Source of the DNA: Granulicella sapmiensis
GTDB taxonomy: Bacteria > Acidobacteriota > Terriglobia > Terriglobales > Acidobacteriaceae
Direction of reading: 5' to 3'
DNA length: 64,000 nt
NCBI GenBank assembly: GCA_026225395.1
Contig: JAMFSR010000021.1
Span: 288,027-352,026, forward strand
Shown: piece after piece, positions 44,729 to 56,923 of the stretch
Layout of the letters: each line of letters starts with the position of its first letter
Numbering within the stretch: position 1 is the first letter of the stretch
Made by a program: the position numbers and the translations under genes
Notes under the pieces: generated by a model
Told to the model about the DNA's origin: nothing
Databases searched by the model: none
The model's input: the letters and a program-made list of their open reading frames with translations, nothing else

Positions 44729-45939
44729 TCGACCGGCAACTTCGCCCGGTATCCGTCCCTGGTAATGACTGAATACTTCTGCGGCTTGCCCTTTTCATCC
44801 TGCATTTTCAATGGTTTACCTTCATTGTCCACCAGGTAGACCTTCACCTTGCGATAAGTCCCATCATTCTTGGGATTCGTCGGCTTGTAGGTCAGCACAT
44901 ACTGGTTCCTGATGGACTCGTTGATCTGCGAGAAGATATCCGGCAATTCCCCTTGAAAGATCGGCTTATAGCTTAAACCTCCAGTCATACTCGCAAACGT
45001 CCGCATCTGATTATCCGCCTGCAGATAATCCATATGCCTGGATCCAAAACCACCCCGAGCGTCGGACATTTCCCTCACAAACCCACCTGTGCTGATCGTG
45101 AAAATTGTCACGTTCGGCGTCGCCTTGATCTTGGCGAGCATCTGGTCCAGCGTGATCCTTGACATGGTGTCGCGGCCGTCTGAAATCAACAAGATGTACT
45201 TGCGTCCATCGACACGAGTCAGTCGGTCCAACGTCTCGTACAGCGCGTCGAACTCATTGGTTTCACTGAACGTCGGCATCATCAGGCTGCTTAGCGCCTG
45301 GGCGATCGTGTCTTTATTGTTGGTGAAATCTGTCAGGATATGGCTGCGCATGTCGTAGGTTTCGACCGCGATATAGTCCTCCGGCTGCATTGTCCTGAAA
45401 AAGCTTACCGAAGCATTCTGCATATCCTGGATGAAGTACCAATTATTGGCCGCGAACTCCAGCAGCATCACCGCTGTAATTGGGGTTTTGGTGACGCGCA
45501 CGCTCTGGACTTCTTGTTCTACCCCGTCTTCCACCACCAGGAAGTTCCCTGCTTTCAACCCGGGGACGAAGTCATGCGTCCGGTCCAGCAGGACATTCAC
45601 GTCGAGGTTGACGATCGGCACATCGACCCGCAGCGAGTAAATTTCGCCGTTCGGGTTCTTGGTCTTCTCCTCGGCCGGAGCTGGCGGCGGGGGTGCTTCT
45701 TCCTTCTTTTTCCCGAGCACGATGGCACCGTCGTTCGAGACCGGCCCGCTATCGTCGGGATTCGCTGCTGGCGCTGGCGCTTGTTGCGCAGCGGGTGGAG
45801 GGGGCTGTTGCGCCCACGTCCCTGAAGCAGCCGCAAACGCAAAGAGGATCAGCGCACCGATCGCGAGCCGGGAAACCACTCGTTCCGGCGTTTTGAAGAA
45901 GGAAATTGCCACCTCGATTGCCCCATTTCTTTGTTGCAT
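44725..45939 (-). CDS. Secreted VWFA-related protein of the acidobacterial type
   Basis: A protein of about 404 residues with a VWFA-related domain (about 100-330) of the acidobacterial TIGR03436 type. A signal sequence (VVSRLAIGALILFAFAAASG, about residues 21-40 of the chosen start) precedes a Pro/Ala-rich linker (about 42-95). The domain has the phrase VNVLLDRTHDFVPGLKAGNF near its start, LISDGRDTMSR near the metal-site region and ends with FSQINESIRNQYVLTYKP. The start is uncertain: GTG at 46035, ATG at 46005 and ATG at 45939 are in frame. I choose 45939 because it gives a plausible signal and leaves the hairpins at 46035-46134 outside the gene. Confidence 0.82.
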   Translation of the reverse strand: MQQRNGAIEVAISFFKTPERVVSRLAIGALILFAFAAASGTWAQQPPPPAAQQAPAPAANPDDSGPVSNDGAIVLGKKKEEAPPPPAPAEEKTKNPNGEIYSLRVDVPIVNLDVNVLLDRTHDFVPGLKAGNFLVVEDGVEQEVQSVRVTKTPITAVMLLEFAANNWYFIQDMQNASVSFFRTMQPEDYIAVETYDMRSHILTDFTNNKDTIAQALSSLMMPTFSETNEFDALYETLDRLTRVDGRKYILLISDGRDTMSRITLDQMLAKIKATPNVTIFTISTGGFVREMSDARGGFGSRHMDYLQADNQMRTFASMTGGLSYKPIFQGELPDIFSQINESIRNQYVLTYKPTNPKNDGTYRKVKVYLVDNEGKPLKMQDEKGKPQKYSVITRDGYRAKLPVD

Positions 45940-46260
45940 TTTTATGCTAGCGCCCAGGATATTCCGTATCTTTAGACGCGGATTCAAGTTACTCGTTGAC
46001 AGCATACTTTGGGCGGTAACTTGCGGGTTAAACACAATGGGCCGCTGGGGGGTGCCAGCGGGCCCATTGCTTTCAAATGGCGCCTCCTATCAAGGGAAAT
46101 GGACCGGTGGGGGGTCCTCCCGACCAGAGGCGCCTGTTGATTATCCCATAAACAAGGGCCATGCTTCCACACCAAACAAAATTTTCCTACGGGGGTGTTG
46201 TAATCTCGAAAGTGGAAAGCAGCGTCGGCAAGACGACGCTGTGTGAGGAATTTAAGTTTC
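45940..46260. other. divergent intergenic region with two nested hairpins
   Basis: Upstream of both the VWFA gene and the alcohol dehydrogenase. Hairpin one (46035-46069) pairs CAATGGGCC-GCTGG with CCAGC-GGGCCCATTG, with one bulged base and a G-rich loop. Hairpin two has an outer stem GGCGCCTC/GAGGCGCC (46079-46086 and 46127-46134) and an inner GGACC/GGTCC stem (46101-46117). Both loops contain GGGGGG. Confidence 0.7.
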
Positions 46261-47268
46261 ATGGCAGAGATTCAGGGATTGGCCGCCCACGCGGCCGGTG
46301 CTCAATTGTTGTCCTTTAAATATAAGGTTGGCGAACTTGCACCCAATGATGTTGAGGTCAAGATCTCGCACTGTGGTGTCTGCCACTCGGATGTCCACCT
46401 GATCGATAACGATTGGGGCATCAGCAAATATCCCTTCATTCCCGGCCACGAGATCGTTGGCACGGTCACTGCCGTTGGTTCCCTGGTGACAGACCGCAAG
46501 CTGGGCGACCGCGTCGGTATCGGCTGGCAGGCCGACTCCTGCGGTGTCTGCGAGTGGTGTCGGCAGGGCGACGAACATCTCTGCGCCAAGGCCCGGCCTA
46601 CCTGCGTCGGCCGCAACGGCGGCTATGCAGATGCTATCCGCGTCAACTCCCGCTTCGCTATCCCTATCCCCGAAGTTCTTGAAAGCGAAAACGTTGCACC
46701 GCTGCTCTGCGGTGGCATTACGGTTTACAGCCCGCTGCGCAATCATCTGGCGCGCCCGTCTTCACGCGTTGGGGTGATCGGCATCGGTGGCCTTGGACAT
46801 CTGGGAATCCAGTTCGCGCGCGCCTTCGGCTGTGAGGTCACAGCGTTTTCTACCTCCAAAGATAAGGAGGCCGAAGCCCGCACGCTAGGCGCGCACCAAT
46901 TCGTGAACACGCTCGATACCGGTGCGCTCAAGAAAGTGGCCGGCTGCTACGACCTGATTCTTTCCACGGTGTCCGCCGACCAGGACTTCCAGAGCTTCGT
47001 CAACGCTCTCCGTCCGAAGGGAACACTCGTCGTCCTCGGCGCCTCGCCGTCACCGCTCCAGATCAATGGCTTCAGCCTTCTTTCGCAGCAAAAGGCCGTC
47101 GCTGGCAGTCCGACGGGCAGCCCGCGCGATCTTTACGAGATGCTCGACGTTGCCGCGCGCCACAACGTGAAGGCCATCACCGAAAGCTTCAAGATGAAGG
47201 ACGCCAATGAGGCCGTGAAGCGGGTGAAGAACAACAAAGTCCGCTATCGGGCTGTACTCGCTAATTAG
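46261..47268 (+). CDS. Zinc-dependent alcohol dehydrogenase (CAD-like)
   Basis: A 335-residue medium-chain zinc alcohol dehydrogenase of the cinnamyl-alcohol/YahK type. It has the catalytic zinc segment HCGVCHSDVH (about 37-46), GHEIVGTVTAVG (about 62-73), structural-zinc cysteines in CGVCEWCRQGDEHLC (about 93-107) and GIGGLGHLGIQFARAFG for NAD(P) binding. The ATG at 46261 is preferred over GTG at 46243, which lies close to a GAGG motif and would leave no spacing. The substrate range of this type is broad (aldehydes/alcohols). Divergent from the VWFA gene. Confidence 0.9.
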   Translation: MAEIQGLAAHAAGAQLLSFKYKVGELAPNDVEVKISHCGVCHSDVHLIDNDWGISKYPFIPGHEIVGTVTAVGSLVTDRKLGDRVGIGWQADSCGVCEWCRQGDEHLCAKARPTCVGRNGGYADAIRVNSRFAIPIPEVLESENVAPLLCGGITVYSPLRNHLARPSSRVGVIGIGGLGHLGIQFARAFGCEVTAFSTSKDKEAEARTLGAHQFVNTLDTGALKKVAGCYDLILSTVSADQDFQSFVNALRPKGTLVVLGASPSPLQINGFSLLSQQKAVAGSPTGSPRDLYEMLDVAARHNVKAITESFKMKDANEAVKRVKNNKVRYRAVLAN

Positions 47269-47306
47269 GCAATAGTCGAGCAGGATCAACATGCTAGGAT
47301 GCCCCC

Positions 47307-47891
47307 ATGAGGCACCTTTCTTTCCTGCTTGCGCTGTTTGCGTTTTCCGTTCCGCTGCAGCTGGCCGCTCAGAGTGAAGTCGAACCCGGCGTGAGGCTTG
47401 CGAGCCAGGTGTCCGCCGTTGAGCCGGCAGCCGACGGCCCCCAGGTGACGGCCATTCATGCGACGGCAATTGCATCCAACACGCACACGGGCAGCAATAT
47501 GGCGCGCGGCCTTGTTTACTCAGGCCAGCACAACACGATCGAGATTCCGGGCCTCACGTCGGCAACGGTGCTCAGTGGCCTCAACCCTTTCTTCTACATT
47601 CGCATCGACGTGGAAGACCCCAACGATCAACGCGGACAGGTAACGCTGCTTCGGCTCAAACCTCAGAAGGAAACGCGCCTGGCCTTGAACATGACCGCGA
47701 ACTCGTTTGGCGGCGGACGCAAGCGCAAGATGGATGAAGTGACCATCACCAAGGGCGAGGTGAAAGATGGCTGGCTCAAAGTGACGCTGCCTGCGCCGCT
47801 GACGCCCGGCGAGTACGGCATTATGTTCCTACCCAAGGACACCAACATGTTCACCGACCGGGTCTACGACTTCAGCGTCGTCGCTAAATAA
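47307..47891 (+). CDS. Hypothetical secreted protein
   Basis: A 194-residue protein with a signal peptide (about 1-22, SFLLALFAFSVPLQLAAQ) and a beta-rich mature part. It ends with PLTPGEYGIMFLPKDTNMF and YDFSVVAK. A pair of beta segments (LVYSGQHNTIEIPGLTSATV and FYIRIDVEDPN) resembles proteins of the DUF1566/Ig-like type but I do not recognise a family. The stop codon is immediately followed by the Lol-type permease start, so the two are probably co-transcribed, and it may be a substrate or partner of that system. Confidence 0.65.
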   Translation: MRHLSFLLALFAFSVPLQLAAQSEVEPGVRLASQVSAVEPAADGPQVTAIHATAIASNTHTGSNMARGLVYSGQHNTIEIPGLTSATVLSGLNPFFYIRIDVEDPNDQRGQVTLLRLKPQKETRLALNMTANSFGGGRKRKMDEVTITKGEVKDGWLKVTLPAPLTPGEYGIMFLPKDTNMFTDRVYDFSVVAK

Positions 47892-49133
47892 TTGCGCTTT
47901 GAACTCTTCATCGCCGCCCGCTATCTCCGCGCCCGACGCCGCCAGGCCGTTGTCGGCCTGATTACGGCGATCTCGGTGGTTGGTGTGGCTGCGGGTGTGG
48001 CTTCGCTCATCATCGCTCTGGCGATTACGAACGGCATGCGCCGCGACCTGCAGGAGCGGCTCGTCGGCTCAACCGCGCATGTGCTGCTGATGCGTACTGC
48101 CGGCGATGGCATGACGAACTGGCCTGAGCTGATGTCGCGGCTCGCGACCGTTCCGCATGTTGTGGCTCAATCCCCCGGCCTCTATGGTCAAGTGCTGATC
48201 TCGCGCGGAGCACGATCCGGCGGCGCGCTGATCAAAGGCATCATCCCGGCCGATGAGCGCAAGGTCGGCGACCTGCTGCAATCGATCAACCAGGGTTCTG
48301 CGGATGAGCTTGCGCCCACGGTCACACTGGCAACAGGCGTTACGCCACCCATCGTCATTGGCAATGAACTTGCCACTACGCTCGGCGCAACAGTCGGCGA
48401 TACGCTGCTGGTGACCAGTCCGCAAGGTGAGCTTACGCCGCTCGGCCTCGTTCCCCGCTACCAGCGCTTTCGCGTGGTGGGCATCTTCGCTTCCGGCTTC
48501 TACCAGTACGACTCCAGCTACGTCTTTATGCGGTTGACCGATGCACAGCGCCTCTTTTCAGAGCCCGATGTCATCAGCGTGCTCAGCTTCCGTATCGACG
48601 ATCTCTACAAGGCGCAGCAAGTAGGGGATGCGCTGGCGCAGGCTGCTGGGCCTGGTTTCCAGGCGACGAACTGGATGGAGCAGAACCGTGAGCTCTTCCG
48701 CGCGCTCAAGCTGGAGCAGGTGGTCACCTTCATCGTGCTGGCACTGATCGTTATCGTTGCGGCATTGAACATTCTTATCGCGCTCACCATGATGGTGATG
48801 GAAAAGACCCGCGACATTGCCGTGATGATGAGCTTCGGCGTTCGCGCCGAACAGATTCGGCGCATTTTTCTTTGTCAGGGTCTGCTCATCTCATCGATCG
48901 GCACCGTGCTTGGTTTGATCGCGGGTTATGCGGCCAGCGTTGCTGGTTCGCACTTCCGGTTTATCCATCTGGATGCCAGCGTGTACTCGATCGACTACCT
49001 GCCTTTTGCACCGCGCTTCACGGACGCTCTGATCGTCGCCGCCGTGTCGCTTGGTGTTTCATTGCTGGCGACGTTATATCCTTCAAGTTCGGCTGCCTCC
49101 ATTCTGCCCGCCGAAGCGTTACGCTACGAATAA
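47892..49133 (+). CDS. LolC/LolE-type lipoprotein-releasing permease
   Basis: A 413-residue FtsX-family permease. It begins FIAARYLRARRRQAVVGLITAISVVGV, the LolC/E N-terminal signature, then a TM and a long periplasmic domain (about 50-275) and three C-terminal TMs (KLEQVVTFIVLALIVIVAALN, then near 325-350 and 370-395). The coupling segment MMVMEKTRDIAVMMSFGV is conserved. The start is TTG immediately after the upstream stop. Its ATPase partner is encoded at 52292, separated by two diguanylate cyclase genes and an AhpD-like gene. Function would be release of lipoproteins from the inner membrane. Confidence 0.88.
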   Translation: MRFELFIAARYLRARRRQAVVGLITAISVVGVAAGVASLIIALAITNGMRRDLQERLVGSTAHVLLMRTAGDGMTNWPELMSRLATVPHVVAQSPGLYGQVLISRGARSGGALIKGIIPADERKVGDLLQSINQGSADELAPTVTLATGVTPPIVIGNELATTLGATVGDTLLVTSPQGELTPLGLVPRYQRFRVVGIFASGFYQYDSSYVFMRLTDAQRLFSEPDVISVLSFRIDDLYKAQQVGDALAQAAGPGFQATNWMEQNRELFRALKLEQVVTFIVLALIVIVAALNILIALTMMVMEKTRDIAVMMSFGVRAEQIRRIFLCQGLLISSIGTVLGLIAGYAASVAGSHFRFIHLDASVYSIDYLPFAPRFTDALIVAAVSLGVSLLATLYPSSSAASILPAEALRYE

Positions 49134-49155
49134 GGGCCCCTGAAGGAAAAAACGC

Positions 49156-50409
49156 GTGACCGTCGAACTGCCAAATCTGCCCTATGTGGCAGCGATGATC
49201 ATCCTCATTTTGATCCTCGTCGCGCTGCAACAAAGACAGCCGCGCATCGCTATCGGAAGCTGGCTGATCGGATTGAGCTTCGTGCTCGCCGGGCAGATAT
49301 CCGGCTACTTTCTTGAGACCGTCAAAGGCCCGTGGTATCAGGCGCCACATATCTTCCGGCTCTGGTGCGACATGCTCGCGGGTATGATCTTCATGCTCTA
49401 CACGGGGCGACCGTTGCCTCGCGGCTTCCACCGCACCTTTCTGCCACTCTGGAACGCGATTCCGCTGCTTATGCTCGAGATCCTCTACGGCCTCGACATT
49501 CAGCGCCCCGAACCCTACATCGCCTGCGCGATCATTGCGGCAGCGGTCTGCTTCGGCGTAGCCGCGGATCTACGTATGAAATGGACGGTTCCTGCGGGCC
49601 AGTCAGCGTCGTGGGCCGTCATTGCCATCTTTTCGGCGTTCGGCGACTACCGGGCGGCGGCTTACTGGGGGTTAGGCGCCGTCTACGCCTCCGCTGCGGT
49701 GCATCTGTGGCTCCGGCTCCGCGCCGGGACACTTGGCCGGCTGATCATTGTCGGCTCGCTTTCCGTATGGTCGCTCTCTTTCTTACTCCATCCGTGGGTC
49801 TTTCACATGCCGGTCGTCGGCCCCATGGCAGAGATCGTATGGACCATGCAGAAGTTCTTTGTGACGCTCGGCATGTTCATCGTCCTGCTTGAAGACAAGG
49901 CGCGCGAGAACGAGCATCTTGCGCATCACGACGAACTCACGGGTCTCGCCAACCGCAGGCTTATGGAGCAACGGCTTCACGCCGCGATTGCAAACGGCCG
50001 AGCCAACATCCTCATCCTCGATCTGAACGGCTTCAAAGCCATCAACGACACCTACGGCCACCATGCGGGCGACCTGTTGCTCCAACTCGTTACCCAGAGA
50101 CTTCAACCGCTCATCGGTCCCGGCGAAACGTTCGCCCGGCTTGGCGGCGACGAGTTCGTCATCATCTCGCCGAACAGTGTCGAGCCGCTCGTCGAGGCCA
50201 TCCGCGTTGCCCTCTCGCAAGAGGTCGCGCTTGCGGACGTCGCCGGCATCAAGGTCAATGTGGCAATTGGGGCCGCACTGTTTCCTGGTGACATCGCTCC
50301 GGGAACGCCTGAGGAAATCGCCTCGCACCTGCTGCGCCTCGCCGACCACCGCATGTATCTCGACAAGCAGCCGCGACCCACGAGCACGACGCTTACCGGC
50401 ATCGCCTAA
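49156..50409 (+). CDS. Diguanylate cyclase with membrane-embedded N-terminal sensor
   Basis: A 417-residue protein with about seven TMs in residues 8-240 and a C-terminal GGDEF domain (about 255-410). The active site RLGGDEFVIIS is intact, so cyclic di-GMP synthesis is expected. The RxxD inhibitory site five residues before GGDEF is absent (the positions read GPGE), so feedback control would differ. GTG start at 49156. Forms a pair with the next gene. Confidence 0.9.
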   Translation: MTVELPNLPYVAAMIILILILVALQQRQPRIAIGSWLIGLSFVLAGQISGYFLETVKGPWYQAPHIFRLWCDMLAGMIFMLYTGRPLPRGFHRTFLPLWNAIPLLMLEILYGLDIQRPEPYIACAIIAAAVCFGVAADLRMKWTVPAGQSASWAVIAIFSAFGDYRAAAYWGLGAVYASAAVHLWLRLRAGTLGRLIIVGSLSVWSLSFLLHPWVFHMPVVGPMAEIVWTMQKFFVTLGMFIVLLEDKARENEHLAHHDELTGLANRRLMEQRLHAAIANGRANILILDLNGFKAINDTYGHHAGDLLLQLVTQRLQPLIGPGETFARLGGDEFVIISPNSVEPLVEAIRVALSQEVALADVAGIKVNVAIGAALFPGDIAPGTPEEIASHLLRLADHRMYLDKQPRPTSTTLTGIA

Positions 50410-50466
50410 AGACCAGGCGCAGGTCACCCTATAAACGTGTCTGCTGTAAAGTATGAGGAGCTGCTC

Positions 50467-51777
50467 ATGGGTCTCAGTTCCGATCTCCTAGCGAAGATCC
50501 CGAACGTTCTCGCCATGCCGATCCTCATTGGCCTGCTCAGTCTCTTACGCAGACGCCACCCCACCCTTGCCACTCGCAGCTGGCTGCTCGCCCTTACCTT
50601 CATCGTCATCGCTCAACTCGAATTGCTGATAAGTTTCCATCCCCGCAATCGCTGGATCCTCCTCTTCCCTCATGTTTTGCTGGTAGTCGGCCAGATCCTC
50701 GCCGCCATCACGCTCGCATGTCACCAGCCCGTCAGTCGTCGCAACGAACCCATCGACGTTCCCTTCCTTGTCCTCAATACCTTGCCCCTGCTCGTCTTCT
50801 CCACGATCTACGGCTATTACATCCTCGTTCCATCGGTCTACCTCGCTATCTGCGTAGCCGCTATCGTGATGCTTATCGCAACCTCTCTGTGGAGGAGAAA
50901 ATATCTTCGACGCGCCCTGGTGGGCAGCCTCTGCTACGCCATCGCCGGCGTGCTTGCCTATACCCTGCACTTTCGCGGCGCCCAGTACTGGCTACTCTTT
51001 TGTGTCTTCGTCCTCGCGATCATCAATCTGCGCACGAGCCTTCCCCAACGGACCCTTGGCCGATCAACCATGCTCGCCAGCCTCGGCGTCTGTGCCACCA
51101 TCTTCATTCTCCATCCGCTGGTGTTCTCCCGGCCGTACTGGCAACCGTTCTCGCTCCAGGCCTGGGAGTTGCAAAAATTCTTCCTTTGCATCGGCATGCT
51201 GCTCGTCCTGCTCGAAGACCAGGTTGACAGCACCCAATGGCTCGCGCTCCACGACCAGCTCACCGGCCTGCCCAACCGCCGCCTTCTCGACGATCGCCTC
51301 GAAGCCGCCATCGAAGCGGCCCGCTACACCGGCGCCAGCCTCACTCTCTTCCTCATCGACCTCAACGGCTTCAAGGCCATCAACGACACCTACGGCCACG
51401 CCGCCGGCGACTTCGTCCTCGTCGAAGTCGGCCATCGGATGGCGGCCCAGCTCCAGCCCGGCGACACCCTCGCGCGCCTCGGTGGCGATGAGTTCGTCAT
51501 CGTCTGCCCCAGCCTTTCTACACCCTCCCACGTCCTCCAACTCGAAGCACGCCTACAGAACTCCCTCGGAGAACCTATTCACTTCGCCGGCCTCGAACTT
51601 GCCATCGGCGGTACGTTCGGCTGCGCCACTTATCCCGAGGACGTTTCCTCCAAAGACCTCAATCGCATCGGCCCCAGTCTTCTCCACATCGCTGACACCC
51701 GCATGTACAGCCGCAAGTCCGCAAGAGTAGACAATAGAAACAACATCGCCATCCACGAAGGATCCCAGATATCATGA
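50467..51777 (+). CDS. Diguanylate cyclase with membrane-embedded N-terminal sensor
   Basis: A 436-residue paralogue of the preceding gene with TMs in about 10-250 and a GGDEF domain (about 265-425; RLGGDEFVIVCPS). As in the neighbour, the I-site is not RxxD (QPGD). The ATG at 50467 has GAGGAG six bases upstream and is preferred over GTG at 50437. The stop overlaps the AhpD-like start (ATGA), a coupled arrangement. Tandem duplication of the two cyclases is likely. Confidence 0.9.
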   Translation: MGLSSDLLAKIPNVLAMPILIGLLSLLRRRHPTLATRSWLLALTFIVIAQLELLISFHPRNRWILLFPHVLLVVGQILAAITLACHQPVSRRNEPIDVPFLVLNTLPLLVFSTIYGYYILVPSVYLAICVAAIVMLIATSLWRRKYLRRALVGSLCYAIAGVLAYTLHFRGAQYWLLFCVFVLAIINLRTSLPQRTLGRSTMLASLGVCATIFILHPLVFSRPYWQPFSLQAWELQKFFLCIGMLLVLLEDQVDSTQWLALHDQLTGLPNRRLLDDRLEAAIEAARYTGASLTLFLIDLNGFKAINDTYGHAAGDFVLVEVGHRMAAQLQPGDTLARLGGDEFVIVCPSLSTPSHVLQLEARLQNSLGEPIHFAGLELAIGGTFGCATYPEDVSSKDLNRIGPSLLHIADTRMYSRKSARVDNRNNIAIHEGSQIS

Positions 51778-52292
51778 GCCAGCGACTGAAGTACAACGAA
51801 CTCGCTCCCAAGGCGTACGCCTCGCTCGTCGCCCTTGGACATTACATCAACACGGCGACCGCTCTGGAGCCAAGCCTGCTCGGCTTCGTCTATCTGCGGT
51901 CTTCCATACTCAACGGCTGCGGCTTCTGCATCGGCATGCATACGGCGGAGTTGAAGCATCACCATGAGCCGCAATCGAGGATCGATGCGGTTGCACACTG
52001 GCAGAACTCCGATGCCTTCACACTGCGGGAACGTGCCGCGCTGGCCTGGGCCGATGCCATCACCAACATCCAGTCCACCCATGCTTCCGACGCGGACTAT
52101 GCCGCAGTGAACGAGTTTTTCGACGGCAAGGATCTCGCCGATCTCACCTTCGCTATTGCGCAGATCAACGCCTGGAACCGGCTGGGGATTGCGTTTGCGC
52201 TGGAGTGGGATCCGCCGAAGCAGCATGCGGAGGAGAAAACCGATGAGGTCGCGGTGGTGGACGATGACGGTGGCAAGGTGGCGGAAGACTGA
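51774..52292 (+). CDS. AhpD-like carboxymuconolactone decarboxylase-family protein
   Basis: A 172-residue AhpD/CMD-family protein. The redox motif CGFC followed by IGMHTAEL (about 47-58) has the Cys-x2-Cys and nearby His expected for alkylhydroperoxidase D-like activity. Its middle part (ERAALAWADAITNI) is also typical. It is coupled to the upstream cyclase by a 4-base overlap and to the Lol ATPase by a one-base overlap (TGATG). Antioxidant role is inferred; its link with the Lol system is unclear. Confidence 0.87.
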   Translation: MSQRLKYNELAPKAYASLVALGHYINTATALEPSLLGFVYLRSSILNGCGFCIGMHTAELKHHHEPQSRIDAVAHWQNSDAFTLRERAALAWADAITNIQSTHASDADYAAVNEFFDGKDLADLTFAIAQINAWNRLGIAFALEWDPPKQHAEEKTDEVAVVDDDGGKVAED

Positions 52293-52975
52293 TGATTATC
52301 CTCCGCGCCCAGTCGCTCGAAAAAACATACGCCCCACTTATCCCTGGCGCGCCCGGCCTGCGGCTGTTCCGCGATCTGTCGCTCGAAGTCGCTGCCGGTG
52401 AGATGGTCGCGATCGTCGGACAGAGCGGCGCGGGCAAGAGTTCCCTACTGCATTTGCTGGCTGCGCTTGATAAACCGACCTCGGGTGATGTGTGGTGCGG
52501 CGATGTCCATGTGACCGGCCTCAACGCCGCGCAGGCCGGCGACTATCGCAACCGGGACATCGGCTACGTCTGGCAGTTTCACTACCTGCTGCCCGAGTTC
52601 ACGGCGCTTGAAAATGTGGCGATGCCGCTGCTTGCCCGTGGCATGAATCACAAGCAGGCACTCGCTGAGGCCGCAAAGTGGCTGGATCGCGTCGGGCTGG
52701 GCGACCGGGGACACCATCGCTCCGGCGAACTCTCCGGTGGCGAGCAGCAACGGCTTTCCATCGCCCGCGCGCTCATCACCCGGCCCAAGCTCCTGCTCGC
52801 TGACGAACCCACCGGAGATCTAGACACCCTCACCGCCGAACACGTTTTCAAGCTGCTGCAGGAGCTGCACCATGAGCATGCTCTCGCGAGCGTCCTGGTC
52901 ACGCACAACCTGGAGTTCGCCAGCCGCTGCGACAGGGTGTTGCGCCTGCGCAAGGGGCAACTCATCCCAGCCTGA
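52292..52975 (+). CDS. lolD: LolD-type ABC transporter ATP-binding protein
   Basis: A 227-residue ATPase with Walker [10 protein letters not shown] (about 41-49), Q-loop [20 protein letters not shown], signature [15 protein letters not shown], Walker [13 protein letters not shown] and switch His in [10 protein letters not shown]. The phrase [19 protein letters not shown] is characteristic of LolD. It should energize the permease at 47892. The one-base overlap with the AhpD-like gene shows co-translation. Residue choices support lipoprotein release rather than drug export. Confidence 0.92.
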   Translation: MIILRAQSLEKTYAPLIPGAPGLRLFRDLSLEVAAGEMVAIVGQSGAGKSSLLHLLAALDKPTSGDVWCGDVHVTGLNAAQAGDYRNRDIGYVWQFHYLLPEFTALENVAMPLLARGMNHKQALAEAAKWLDRVGLGDRGHHRSGELSGGEQQRLSIARALITRPKLLLADEPTGDLDTLTAEHVFKLLQELHHEHALASVLVTHNLEFASRCDRVLRLRKGQLIPA

Positions 52976-53055
52976 CCCGAATTTTCTTGCTTCGCGCTGT
53001 GCGACTGCTCTACCCTGATTTCGTCTAATTGCCTCGATTCTGTGTGGAGCAACCT

Positions 53056-54093
53056 GTGACCTCTCGCCTCACGACCCTGCTCACTCTTCTGCCGCTGACG
53101 ATCTGTCTCGTCCAGCCTGTTCACGCGCAATCAACCGCTTCTTCCGCTACGCCGATCCCTGCCGATCAGGACATCGCTCATGAGGGCCGCTGGCGTCGCG
53201 CGATCGAGAACGATCTCATCTCCGAGAAGTTCGACGACCTCGATCGTCTCGCCGAAACCTATCGTCGCGACAAAACACGCCTTCCCGGCGGCGACTGGGC
53301 ACTCCACGTGTTCTATAGCACTCTGGACTCTCCACAGCAGACCGACAAAGACACCGTCGAGCATCTCGCACACCTGCGGAAGTGGATGGAGCTCCGGCCG
53401 GAATCCATTACCGCCCGCGTAGCGCTGGCAACCAGTCTGCACCGCTGGGCGTGGGTCGCACGCGGCAACGGTTTCGCCAATACCGTAACGCCGGAGGGCG
53501 CGAGGCTCTACCATGAGCGCAGCCAGGAAGCTCAGGTGATCCTCGACGGCTCGCGCGACATGAAGACCATGTGCCCGCAGTGGTACTCGCAGATGTTGGC
53601 GGTGGGTGTAGACGAAGGCTGGGACGTGCCGCGGATGCGAGAGATATTTGAGCGCGGCGTGCAGTTCGAGCCGGGCTATCAGTACTTCTATGAGCAGTTT
53701 GCCTATGCCATCCTGCCGAAGTGGTACGGCCAGCCCGGCGACGCAGCAAAGTTCGCAAAAACCGCTGCAGACAGGCTGGGCGGCGACACTGGCGACATGA
53801 TGTACTTCGAGATCGCGACCAACCTCATCCGGCGCGGTGATGGGAACTTCCCTGTTCATGAGATGGACTGGGAGCGAATCCAGCGTGGCTTCCACGGGGT
53901 CGTCGCGCAGTACGGCTCCAGCCGGCGCATCCAGAACGAGTTCGCCTTTATGGCCTACAAGTACAAGGACACCGATGTTGCCCGGCAGCAGTTCGCCGCG
54001 ATTGGCGACGACTGGGCCACCGGCGTATGGCGCGATCGCCAGTTCTTCGACCGCGCCCGCGACTGGGCCTCCGGCCACACTTCCTGGCCATAA
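53056..54093 (+). CDS. DUF4034-containing secreted protein
   Basis: A 345-residue protein with a signal peptide (about 1-25, ending VHAQ) and a mature helical region that I match to DUF4034 (about 45-320), with DLIGEK-like N-terminal [20 protein letters not shown] phrases such as [17 protein letters not shown] and [20 protein letters not shown]. The GTG start at 53056 is supported by GGAG six bases upstream. The role of DUF4034 is unknown. It follows the lolD gene by 80 bases. Confidence 0.75.
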   Translation: MTSRLTTLLTLLPLTICLVQPVHAQSTASSATPIPADQDIAHEGRWRRAIENDLISEKFDDLDRLAETYRRDKTRLPGGDWALHVFYSTLDSPQQTDKDTVEHLAHLRKWMELRPESITARVALATSLHRWAWVARGNGFANTVTPEGARLYHERSQEAQVILDGSRDMKTMCPQWYSQMLAVGVDEGWDVPRMREIFERGVQFEPGYQYFYEQFAYAILPKWYGQPGDAAKFAKTAADRLGGDTGDMMYFEIATNLIRRGDGNFPVHEMDWERIQRGFHGVVAQYGSSRRIQNEFAFMAYKYKDTDVARQQFAAIGDDWATGVWRDRQFFDRARDWASGHTSWP

Positions 54094-54365
54094 TATCCCC
54101 ACCCAGCTTTACCCAGTGCTCTGTTTGAGTCCTTTTTCCCACAGGACTGTCCAATATATGGTGCAAGTGTCTTCGCTTCGGTTTCGTTTTTGGAGCCGAG
54201 ACGGATACACTGGAACTAACTCACTGGGAGTCAACTGGCAACCAGTCCTCTCCGTCGCAGACGAACGCGACGGTGGCCACAGTAATCGTCATTCGCAAAC
54301 CGCGCCCTTTGTTGGGATTCAAGAAGTTCGGCTCCACGCGCGGGGCGACGGTTCGAAGGGGGAGT

Positions 54366-56846
<2,481 letters not shown>

Positions 56847-56867
56847 CTCGCAATCACTCTGGAACAG

Positions 56868-56903
56868 ATACGCCCCGGTCTAACCGCCGGGGCGTATTGT
56901 TTT
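56868..56903 (+). terminator. rho-independent terminator after clpC
   Basis: Perfect 11-bp stem ATACGCCCCGG/CCGGGGCGTAT with an 8-base loop, then TGTTTT, 20 bases after the clpC stop. Confidence 0.88.
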
Positions 56904-56923
56904 ACAGGAGGTTCTTCACACCG

